A stretch of DNA of 64,000 nucleotides from Butyricicoccus sp. OM04-18BH (GTDB lineage: Bacteria > Bacillota > Clostridia > Oscillospirales > Butyricicoccaceae). Each line of letters starts with the position of its first letter. Within the stretch, counting starts at the first letter, position 1. The notes beneath the pieces are model-generated. The model made no database searches. It worked only from the letters and a program-made list of their open reading frames with translations, and was not told the DNA's origin. Positions 1 to 8,800 of this stretch are shown here, piece by piece. The position numbers and the translations under genes are program-made. The stretch is taken from the NCBI RefSeq assembly GCF_003481705.1, contig NZ_QULN01000001.1, positions 186,001-250,000 of the forward strand, in the 5' to 3' direction.

Positions 1-36
1 ATATATGATGAAGTCAAGAGAAAGGAGTGCTTGCAA

Positions 37-186
37 ATGTTCAAACGAGAGAATACAGTTCAGCTGGAAATCACATATAAGGAATTGCAGATGCTCCGGA
101 GATATCTGCTCATCTGGAGAAATAAGCTGCTGGCGCAGGGACATATTACCGATCCGGTTGATGAACTGCTGGTCAAACTGGGCTGA
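37..186 (+). CDS. small 49-aa protein, unknown function
   Basis: This short ORF starts at an ATG preceded by AAAGGAG about nine bases upstream, which is a good ribosome binding site. It encodes a 49-residue, charged and leucine-rich helical peptide beginning MFKRENTVQLEITYKELQ and ending VKLG. It has no signal peptide or membrane segment. It resembles the small conserved helical proteins often found at the accessory end of Firmicute conjugative elements, but I do not recognise a family. A longer ORF in another frame covers the same bases but gives cysteine/serine-rich nonsense, so this frame is preferred. Confidence 0.55.
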   Translation: MFKRENTVQLEITYKELQMLRRYLLIWRNKLLAQGHITDPVDELLVKLG

Positions 187-262
187 AAAGCGAATAGACT
201 TACATACATCGGCTGTTGCTGTGCAATGGCCGATGTTCTTTTATCCAGGAGGAGGGTTGAAA

Positions 263-343
263 ATGAGAAAGCGTGTAATCTGCGGCACAGCGGCAGCAGC
301 GACTGTCATTGGTGTATTGCTTTGGCGCTGGTGGCGAAAGTAG
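263..343 (+). CDS. 26-aa membrane peptide
   Basis: A 26-residue peptide starts at an ATG behind a near-perfect AGGAGGAGG ribosome binding site. It has a basic N-terminus (MRKR), an alanine/valine/leucine-rich hydrophobic core of about 15 residues, and a Trp/Arg-rich end (RWWRK). That is the shape of a single-pass membrane micropeptide or a cationic amphipathic peptide. A perfect inverted repeat follows directly, so it may be the last gene of a transcript. Function is unknown; a type I toxin-like or small regulatory membrane peptide is possible but unproven. Confidence 0.45.
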   Translation: MRKRVICGTAAAATVIGVLLWRWWRK

Positions 344-344
344 A

Positions 345-377
345 ACAACACCCTGTCCATTATGGACAGGGTGTTGT
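345..377. terminator. bidirectional terminator-like hairpin
   Basis: A perfect 16-bp inverted repeat (ACAACACCCTGTCCAT at 345-360 and its complement at 362-377) lies between the small plus-strand peptide and the convergent minus-strand gene. It has no long T run. Its position between convergent genes and its stability fit a bidirectional terminator. Confidence 0.7.
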
Positions 378-385
378 CATGAGAA

Positions 386-997
386 TTACTTGATCCAGAC
401 AGAGGCGGGGTCGAAGTTGCTGAATGTGCAGCCGGATTGTGCAAAGGCAGTGCCGAGATTATAAGAACCAAAGCTGAAATACATGGTGATTTCGGAGCCG
501 AGGAGGTCAGACTGAGCCTTCAAAGCCATTTGTTCTGCCTGCGCCTTCAGATCAGCGGCATTCATTGACTTCCACCAGCTTTTGAATTTGTCCATGGAAA
601 GCGGGCCGGAATAAACGGCAGTGAAGATATGCTCATTACCGTATCGGGTGACCGGCTTTTCCGTGACCGTCCACTGAGAGGAAAAACTGCCAGTTTGATT
701 AGCGGCCTGTGCAGCACCGTCAACAGTAGCCATGTTTTTGGCCGAATCATAACCGACGGTCAGACCATATGCTTCAGCCAGCGCACGAACCGGTGCATAG
801 GTCGTGCTGTTGTAAGTGAAAACAAGAGCATCACGACCCTGTGCATCTTTAGGCTGAAAAACCTCGCCGTTGACCATGACCTGTGCCGGCTGGACGTTGA
901 GGGTGATAAGACCGCCGGCTGCAAAGGCGGAAACTGTTGCAGAACTGATCAGCAGAGCCGCCAATGCACCGGACAGAAAGTATGTAATTCGTTTCAT
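386..997 (-). CDS. secreted protein with copper amine oxidase N-terminal-like (stalk) domain
   Basis: A 203-residue exported protein. Residues 1-27 form a classic signal peptide (MKRITYFLSGALAALLISS, then an AFA-A cleavage site). Residues about 30-95 match the copper amine oxidase N-terminal-like stalk domain common in Firmicute surface proteins, with the signatures VMVNGEVFQ and TYAPVRALAEAYGLTVGYD. The C-terminal half is unassigned; it contains a segment (FKSWWKSMNAADLKAQAEQMALKAQ) that looks helical. There is no anchor motif, so it is probably released or held by interactions. A GGAGG site precedes the ATG on the minus strand. It is transcribed away from the conjugation operon and converges on the hairpin at 345-377. 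Confidence 0.8.
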   Translation of the reverse strand: MKRITYFLSGALAALLISSATVSAFAAGGLITLNVQPAQVMVNGEVFQPKDAQGRDALVFTYNSTTYAPVRALAEAYGLTVGYDSAKNMATVDGAAQAANQTGSFSSQWTVTEKPVTRYGNEHIFTAVYSGPLSMDKFKSWWKSMNAADLKAQAEQMALKAQSDLLGSEITMYFSFGSYNLGTAFAQSGCTFSNFDPASVWIK

Positions 998-1117
998 GGG
1001 AGTACCTCCGATTCATTTTGATGAATTTAGTATAAGGGCGAAACTGCACAAGCGCAAAGGTACGGCTACATACACTGCAAGCAGCGTATAAAATCACATA
1101 GATGAGGAGGAAAGACG

Positions 1118-1837
1118 ATGGATATTGAAGTAAGACCTGCCACAAAGACCGAGCAGATGTACTGCTATACGCAGTCTGACCAGATTATGGGACAGACCGG
1201 CTGTATCGGTCATTTGCGTGCAGATATGGGTGACAGCGGCGATCAGTTCTTTCATGACTGGACCAGTCATTGTGAGAGGCTTCTGACGCCCGAGTTTGAT
1301 GACGAGTTTAATCAGTTAATCAATCAGCTGAGAGAAGATGACGGTTTTCTGAAAAGCAGAGCGGCGGTATCAGCGTACTGTTACCGTCAGATCGACAGTG
1401 CGATTGACCTTGCGGGTCAGGATTTCGCGTTCCGTGCGGATACAAAGGATTATTCTTATCTTCTGCGGCTGAATCCACAGAAAGGAATGTATACGGTTTA
1501 CTGCTACTGCTACAAGAGAGAGTTTCTGGACCATCATTTGCATCAGGCAGAAAAAGGGATTCGCTTTATCACATCGGATTATACGGCGCTCTTTCGCCTG
1601 CCAGATGGCGGTAAAATTCGTATCCTGCGGCAAGACGGAACCCATATAGACAGGGTTTGCAGGTACATCGACGATTACCATGTAGAAATCGGCTCCAGCT
1701 GGGACTCGATATATCATATCTGCCAGTTTGCCGAACAGATGGAACGTTGCCATAACACGGTGCTGCCGCTGGATACGATGGAGAATACTACCCGAAATAC
1801 ACGCAGCCGCCCAAAGGATCGAGGTGATGCGCGATGA
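1118..1837 (+). CDS. ICE accessory protein, LPD28-like
   Basis: A 239-residue soluble protein with a good GAGGAGG site before the ATG. It opens MDIEVRPATKTEQMYCYTQS followed by a GCIGHLRADM motif. I associate this start with the large polyvalent protein-associated domain family (LPD28-like) that recurs next to methylase/helicase proteins of clostridial conjugative elements. No catalytic motif is evident. It overlaps the next gene by four bases (ATGA), so the two are translationally coupled. It is the first gene of the long plus-strand operon and may be delivered with, or protect, transferred DNA; that role is inferred from context only. Confidence 0.7.
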   Translation: MDIEVRPATKTEQMYCYTQSDQIMGQTGCIGHLRADMGDSGDQFFHDWTSHCERLLTPEFDDEFNQLINQLREDDGFLKSRAAVSAYCYRQIDSAIDLAGQDFAFRADTKDYSYLLRLNPQKGMYTVYCYCYKREFLDHHLHQAEKGIRFITSDYTALFRLPDGGKIRILRQDGTHIDRVCRYIDDYHVEIGSSWDSIYHICQFAEQMERCHNTVLPLDTMENTTRNTRSRPKDRGDAR

Positions 1838-2385
1838 CAGAGCCGAAATACCTGATTTGGAGCAATTACTCGTTGGATTACGAGGATTGGCGTGAGGACC
1901 TGGAGGCAGAGTATCCCGAACTTTCCGAACAGGAACGGGAGGAAAAGATGTATGAACGGAATAGCGAATATCTGGACGATGAACGCATGAATCTCGATAT
2001 TCAGCTGGATAAGCCGATTCTGGTGATTGTCGATCTCGGCCTCTGGAATGGACGTTACAGCGGCTACAAGGAAATCAAGAGCGGCAACATCAAGGACTGC
2101 CTGTTCTCGGAGTGCGACTATGTAACCTGGTATGTTGACAGGCTGGGTGATATGCGCTGTGATGCGGTTCACCATGATGGCACCAACCATTATCTCTATC
2201 GAACCTATAAGGACGGTGTCAGCGATGCGAAGATTGAGAATCTGAAAGAGAAAATTTATCGCGGCACCGCAACAAGGGCGGATATTACGCGCATAACCCG
2301 CCGGCTGGGCGATGAAATCGGCAAGGTCTATGGCTGGGATTTCCCGAAACAGAGCTTGTCAAGTGTGCAAAGAGATGCACGATGA
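1834..2385 (+). CDS. ICE accessory protein, unknown
   Basis: A 183-residue acidic protein beginning MTEPKYLIWSNYSLDYEDW. It is rich in Glu and Asp in the first 60 residues and has an ILVIVDLGLWNGRYSGYKEI strand-like core. It is coupled to the previous gene by an ATGA overlap. Proteins with this YLIWSNY start occur in the accessory block of clostridial conjugative elements, but I know no function. The acidic character could fit an antirestriction or DNA-mimic role, but nothing in the sequence proves that. Confidence 0.7.
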   Translation: MTEPKYLIWSNYSLDYEDWREDLEAEYPELSEQEREEKMYERNSEYLDDERMNLDIQLDKPILVIVDLGLWNGRYSGYKEIKSGNIKDCLFSECDYVTWYVDRLGDMRCDAVHHDGTNHYLYRTYKDGVSDAKIENLKEKIYRGTATRADITRITRRLGDEIGKVYGWDFPKQSLSSVQRDAR

Positions 2386-2400
2386 TGGAGGAAGGAGCGT

Positions 2401-2850
2401 ATGGATAAGAACGCAGCACTGTGCGTGTATCTGAAGAAATATCACACCGGAAAAGAAAAAGCTGTTCCGAGCACAGAGCTGGAGCAGCTTTTTTCCTTGA
2501 ACGGGCGTAACCTGCGCCGCAAGATCAATCGCTTGCGTCAGGATGGCGTTCCTATTTGCAGTGACCGGAGCGGATACTACTTTGCAGCAAATCAGGAAGA
2601 AGTGAATGCGACGGTCTTTCGTTTGACTGGACTGGTGACGAAAATATCCAATGCCCGGACAGGACTGCTGTATTCTTCGCTTTTAGGAGAGCTGCCGATT
2701 CCTGTTGAAGTGACAATTCAGATTGATGATGGAGGTGAGCGAGATGCCGAGCAAGTATCAGGTGATCACGGAGATGGAGGCGGAACATCTGCGGACTTTG
2801 ACAGTGGATACGAATCACTATATGGACTTCTTGACCACTGCGGCGAATAA
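2401..2850 (+). CDS. small protein with winged-helix-like HTH domain
   Basis: Encodes 149 residues behind a GGAGGAAGGAGCGT ribosome binding site. Residues about 10-70 (YLKKYHTGKEKAVPSTELEQ, then LRRKINRLRQDGVPICSD) resemble the HTH_11-type winged helix of transcriptional regulators. The last 35 residues are glycine/aspartate-rich and look like out-of-frame translation of the next gene, with which the frame overlaps by 107 bases. The natural stop may have been lost. It likely binds DNA to regulate the element or acts in DNA processing. Confidence 0.65.
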   Translation: MDKNAALCVYLKKYHTGKEKAVPSTELEQLFSLNGRNLRRKINRLRQDGVPICSDRSGYYFAANQEEVNATVFRLTGLVTKISNARTGLLYSSLLGELPIPVEVTIQIDDGGERDAEQVSGDHGDGGGTSADFDSGYESLYGLLDHCGE

Positions 2851-5800
2851 TTTCAAATATTCGTTTCAAGAGCAGCTGCTGATTTTCGCACAGAAGCCTG
2901 ATGCGACAGCCTGCGCCGAAGTCAGCTGGTGGAATAAGCATGGCCGCTGGGTTAATCGCAATACCAAAGGCATTGCGCTGCTGGTCGATACGGATGCACC
3001 GTATAAGCTGCGTCATGTGTTTGATGTATCCGACACCAACAGCAGAGCGGGCAAAGAAGTTCCCATCTGGAAGATGGAACAGAGATTCGTTGAGCCTGTC
3101 AAAAAGGTTTTGGCAGAACGATATGAGGTTGATACCCATGAGTCACTGGAGGATTGTCTGCTCAATGTGGCGGTCACATTCGTTAATGATAATTATCAGG
3201 ATTATCTGGCAGAGCTGATGGAGGCAAAAGCGGGCAGCCTGCTGGAAAAGCTGGACGAGGACAATACACGCCTACAAATGCTGACCGCACTCAGTTACAG
3301 TGTCGGCTATATGCTGCATATCCGCAGTGGACTTCCGGGCAGAGCATATTTCGGAAATTCTCTGGACAAGGTCTGCAATTTTAATACGCCAGAGGTTATC
3401 TCCATTCTGGGAGCAGCAGTCAGTGATATGTCTGAGGTTCTGCTCCGCGAAATCGCAGTTTTAGTGCAGGATTTGCAGCGAGAAGAAAGAAATCAGAATC
3501 GCACATTTGAGGTTCCGGCGGACAGCCGGTATGATGTGAACAGAACAGCAACAACAGAAGGGAGCGCTGAATATGGAAGTGACCTATCACAAGGAGGGCG
3601 AGTATTATCTGCCGGATCTGATCGTGCCGGAGGCACCGAAGGTTGGGAGGTATGGAATGCTGCGGCGGAGATTCCTTCGGGAGAACCGGAACGGCACGTA
3701 CACAGCGATGCTGCTGACCGGCAAGCTGAATCAGCACCTGGAGGAGATCGACCGTCAGGCGAACGAGATGATGGAAACGCTGACCGCGCAGATGGCAAAG
3801 CAGGAGGGCGTGAACGAGAGCCTGAAAGCGGAGAACCAGATGAAGTGGGTCGGGCTGATGAACAACATCCAGGCAGCAGCGGAGGAAATCGTGCTGAAGG
3901 AACTGGTGTACCGGTAACGCGAGATATTGGCGCTGCCACGATGCGGGCCGTTGGCTCGACCGGATTGGAGGTCTTTCACGATGAGTGGTACAAGGACTCC
4001 AAGGCGCCGTATTACCACTCCGATGAGGAAAAGAATGAGCTGCTGCGTACCAGTGATGCGCTGAAAGGCCATCGGACAGAAATCGCTTCATTTTTTTCTG
4101 ACCATGAGGACAAGAATGAACGTGCAGATTTTATCAAAACGTTCTTTGATAACACGTTCACCGAAATGATACTGAGCAACGGTCAGCGGGCAGGCTATCG
4201 AGCATTTGACACAGTGTTTATGATGTGGCGAGGCTCGGCAAGCGACCCGGATCAGAGAGTGATTATGAAGTGGAGCACGGTTGCAGACCATATTACCGGA
4301 ATGATCGTGCTGCATGAGTGGCTTTCACCGGATGAAGCAGTTTTGCCCAGCGTAAATGAACAGCTTTCTCTGATTGGCGAAGCCGAGTCCAAAAAAGACT
4401 CGGCTTTTGTTATGCCGCAAGACGCGATTGATTATGTACTCAGCAGTGGCAGCGGATTTGAAGACGGAAAACGGCGCATCTACCAACAGTTTCTCAAGCA
4501 GGAAGGAACAGAAGCGAATGTTCGGTTTCTGCGGCGAGAGTACGGAATCGGCGGCCATTCTGATGCCATTCCCGGTACAGACTACTGGCTGGAGTATGAT
4601 GCAAAGGGGATTCACCTCAGCAAACTGCATGATGACGGCAGCAAGGCAGTTAATCTGTCCTGGAATATTGTTGAGAAGCGCATTGGTGAGTTGATTGCAC
4701 TGGGACGGTATCTGAGTAAGGCAGAAATTGAGCGAATCAGTGCGGAACAGTCTTCAACGAAAGCGGATCAATCGACTGCTGCCCCGGCAAATGAAGAAGA
4801 ACCGGTGCAGCGGCACTACTCACTTGGCGATAAGGTTTATCTGGGCGTTAAAGAATATGAAATTCTTGCAATCGACGATCATATGGTTCGGTTGTATGAT
4901 TCGGAGTACCCGCTGTTCAACGAAGAACTGAGCCGCAGTGACTTTGATCGGCGCATTGCAGAAAATCCGCTGAATGACCAGCCGAAAGAAAGCAGTGGCG
5001 AACAAACAGCAGATGTAAAACCGCTGGCTGTTGGTCGATTGGACTATCTGGACTCGAACGGACACGTCGGGGAACAGGTGGAATATGATGACGAAACCCA
5101 GCTTGTCGAGCAAGTCAAAGAAGACGTAGATACAGGTGCACCGTTTACCATTACCTTGTATCGTGACCAGAACGGCACTACCATTCCACAGGATTTCCTG
5201 ACAGACCTTGGAACACCGCCAAAGGGCTTTGCAGTCGTGGACTACGCAGAGGGACACAGAGAATATCTGCTGAACGAAAGCATACGCATGATCAACCTGT
5301 ACGCGCTGGAGTGCTTTGAGGAGGAAGCGGATTTCAGCGACTTGACCGCAGTGCCGCTGGCGTACAGCACAACGGGTGACGGCGAGCATAGTATTCAGGT
5401 GGATGTAGATCTTGAGAACAGTCGTATGCTTTATGCGGTGGACAATGAAGAAATTGCCCGGATTCAGTTTGCGGATTTGGGTGACCTGAATGAGTCCCTT
5501 GCAAATATGACATTCGATGAACTCATTGCCTTTGGTGAAAACGAGTATGCTGCACAGCGCCAGAAGCCAGAGCAACCGAAGGAAACTTTGCTTATACCAC
5601 CAGCTGCAAGGAAAAAGGAGATAGCGGCACCGCTGACACTGCTGCCGGAAATTCCGGATGCAGAACGCGCAGAGTACCATATTTCCAATGATCTGCTGGG
5701 TGTCGGAACGCCGAGGGAGCGATATGCACGAAATATCCGTGCCATTACCACGCTGAAAAAAGTGGAGGCCGAACACCGGCTGGCAACGCTACAGGAGCAG

Positions 5801-8800
5801 GAAGAACTTGCTCAATATGTTGGCTGGGGTGGGCTGTCAGACTGTTTCGATGAGCGCAACAGCCATTATGCCGAGTTGAAAGCACTGCTATCCGATGACG
5901 AGTACGAAGCCGCGCGCGAATCGACGCTGACAGCGTTCTACACACCGCCTGTTGTGATTCGGTCGATGTATCAGGTTTTAGAAAGGCTTGGATTCCAGCG
6001 TGGTAATATTCTGGAGCCGTCCTGCGGTGTTGGCAATTTCATCGGTATGCGTCCGGATAATCTGTCCGACTCGAAAATCTATGGCGTGGAGCTGGACAGC
6101 ATCAGCGGACGAATCGCGCAGCAGCTATATCAGAAATCGTCTATCGCTGTTCGTGGGTTTGAAAAAACAGATCTGCCGGACAGCTTTTTTGATGCCGCCA
6201 TTGGTAATGTGCCGTTTGGCTCTTTTAAGATTGTGGACAAGCGGTATGACAAGTATAACTTCCTGATCCACGACTATTTCTTTGCCCGCACTATGGATAA
6301 GGTGCGGCCCGGCGGTATTATCGCGTTCATCACCAGTAAAGGCACGATGGATAAGGAAAATCCGTCTGTACGCAAATATCTGGCACAACGAGCGGAGCTG
6401 CTCGGAGCAATCCGACTGCCCAATAATACGTTCAAGGATGCAGCGGGAACAGAAGTCACCACAGATATTCTCATTTTGCAAAAACGTGATCGCATGGTCG
6501 ATCAGCTGCCGGAATGGGTCAACCTTGGCATTGATGTAAATGGTTTGCCCATGAATCAGTATTTTGTAGATAATCCGAATATGGTGCTTGGAACCATGCA
6601 GGAAGTGAGCGGTCCATATGGTCCGGAAACGGCCTGCTTGCCGACTAACGGCAGCAGTCTGGAAGAGCTCTTGACGGATGCAATTCAAAATATCAATGGG
6701 TCTGTGATGGAGTACGAAGTTGATGACCCGGAAAGTGAGGAGGAAGATCGCTCTATCCCGGCTGACCCGTCCGTACGCAACTTCAGCTTTACTGTTGTAG
6801 ATGGTCAAGTCTATTATCGGGAAAACAGCATCATGCACCCGGTCGATTTGTCTGTAACCGGCGTAAACCGAGTTAAAGGCTTAATTGCAATCCGCGAGTG
6901 TGTCCGTAAGCTGATCGAATATCAGACAGAAGATTACCCGGACACAATGATTCAGCAGGAACAGACTAACTTGAATGCCCTGTACGATGCATTTGAGAAG
7001 AAGTATGGGCGCATCAATACCAGAGCAAACAAATCTGTTTTTGCTGATGACAGTTCCTTCTGCCTGCTTTCTTCCTTGGAAGTGCTGGATGACGAGGGAA
7101 ACTTCGTGCGCAAGGCAGATATGTTCAGCAAGCGCACAATCCGGCAGCACACGGAGATTACCAGCGTTGATACCGCCTCGGAAGCTCTGGCAGTTTCTAT
7201 GGGCGAAAAGGCAAAGGTGGATATGCCGTATATGATGCAGCTGACAAGTAAAACGGAAGAAGAAGTATTTGCAGATCTCAGTGGTGTCATTTTTCGGAAT
7301 CCGCTCTATGAGGAGAACGGCACTCAGGCGAAATACCTGACCGCAGATGAGTACCTTTCGGGCAATGTGCGTGAAAAATTGGCGGTGGCGCGGAGACTGG
7401 CAGAAAGTGAGCCGGTATTTGCAGCGAATGTGACCGCGTTGGAAGAAGTTCAGCCAATGGACCTGACTGCAAGCGAGATTTCGGTTCGTCTTGGCGCAAC
7501 ATGGCTTCCGGAAGATGTGGTGCAGGAATTCATGTATCAGCTGCTGGACACGCCGTATTACGCACAGTGGAAAGTGAAGGTGCATTATTCCCGCTACACC
7601 GGCGGGTGGAATGTAGAGGGCAAGTCCTATGACCGCAGCAATATCAACGCGATCAGCACCTATGGTACAGATCGTGTAAATGCTTATAAGATCATTGAGG
7701 ATACACTGAATTTGCGGGATGTGCGTGTTTTCGACTATGTGGAAGACGAAAACGGAAAACGAGTACCGATCCTGAATAAGAAAGAAACAGCAATTGCACA
7801 GGGTAAGCAAGAATTGATTAAGCAAGCGTTTCAGGACTGGATTTGGAAAGACCAGCCGAGAAGAGAACGGCTGTGCAAGCTCTACAATGAGCAGTTCAAC
7901 GCATTGCGACCCCGTGAGTATGATGGAACTCACTTGAAATTTGTTGGTATGAACCCCGAAATCCAGCTCCGGCAGCATCAGCTGAACGCAGTTGCACACA
8001 TTCTCTACGGAGGCAATACGCTGCTTGCACATGTTGTGGGAGCAGGGAAAACCTTCGAAATTGTTGCCGCAGCTCAGGAGAGCAAACGGCTTGGACTGTG
8101 CCGAAAATCGCTGATTGTCGTGCCGAATCACCTGACAGAACAGTGGGCGGCAGAGTATTTACAGCTGTACCCTTCTGCCAACATTCTGGTTGCAACAAAG
8201 AAAGACTTTGAAAAAAAGAACCGCAAACGCTTCTGCGGCAGAATTGCAACCGGCGATTTTGATGCCGTTATTATTGGCCACAGCCAGTTTGAAAAGATTC
8301 CAATGTCCGTTGAGCGGCAGCGTTATATTCTGGAGCAGCAGTACCATGAAATCATGGACGGTATCCGAGAACTGAAAGAACAGAACGGAGATCGTTTCTC
8401 GGTCAAGCAGTTGGAACACTCTAAAAAAGCAGTGCAGGCAAAGCTGAATAAGCTGAACGACCAGAGCCGGAAAGATGACCTTGTTACCTTTGAAGAACTA
8501 GGTATTGATCGACTGTTTGTGGACGAGGCACATTACTATAAAAACCTTGCCGCATTTTCTAAGATGCGGAATGTGGGCGGTATCAGTCAGACGGAGGCGA
8601 TGAAATCCAGTGATTTGTATATGAAAAGCCGTTATCTGGACGAGATTACTGGTGGCAGAGGCACAGTATTTGCGACGGGCACCCCAATCAGCAACAGCAT
8701 GGTGGAGATGTACACGATGCAGAAATATCTTCAGTATGGAACGCTCAAAGAGAAAAACCTGCTGCACTTTGATGCCTGGGCAAGCACCTTTGGCGAAACT

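Noticed and set aside
5-343. 112-codon plus-strand ORF at the left edge
   Set aside because: Its N-terminal part is Cys/Ser-rich and lies over the better-supported 49-codon gene in another frame. Only its last 26 codons have a ribosome binding site and are listed on their own.
3420-4091. Minus-strand ORFs of 148 and 223 codons opposite the helicase linker
   Set aside because: They are antisense shadows of the GC-rich tnpV/helicase stretch, with His/Pro/Ser-rich translation and no start site.
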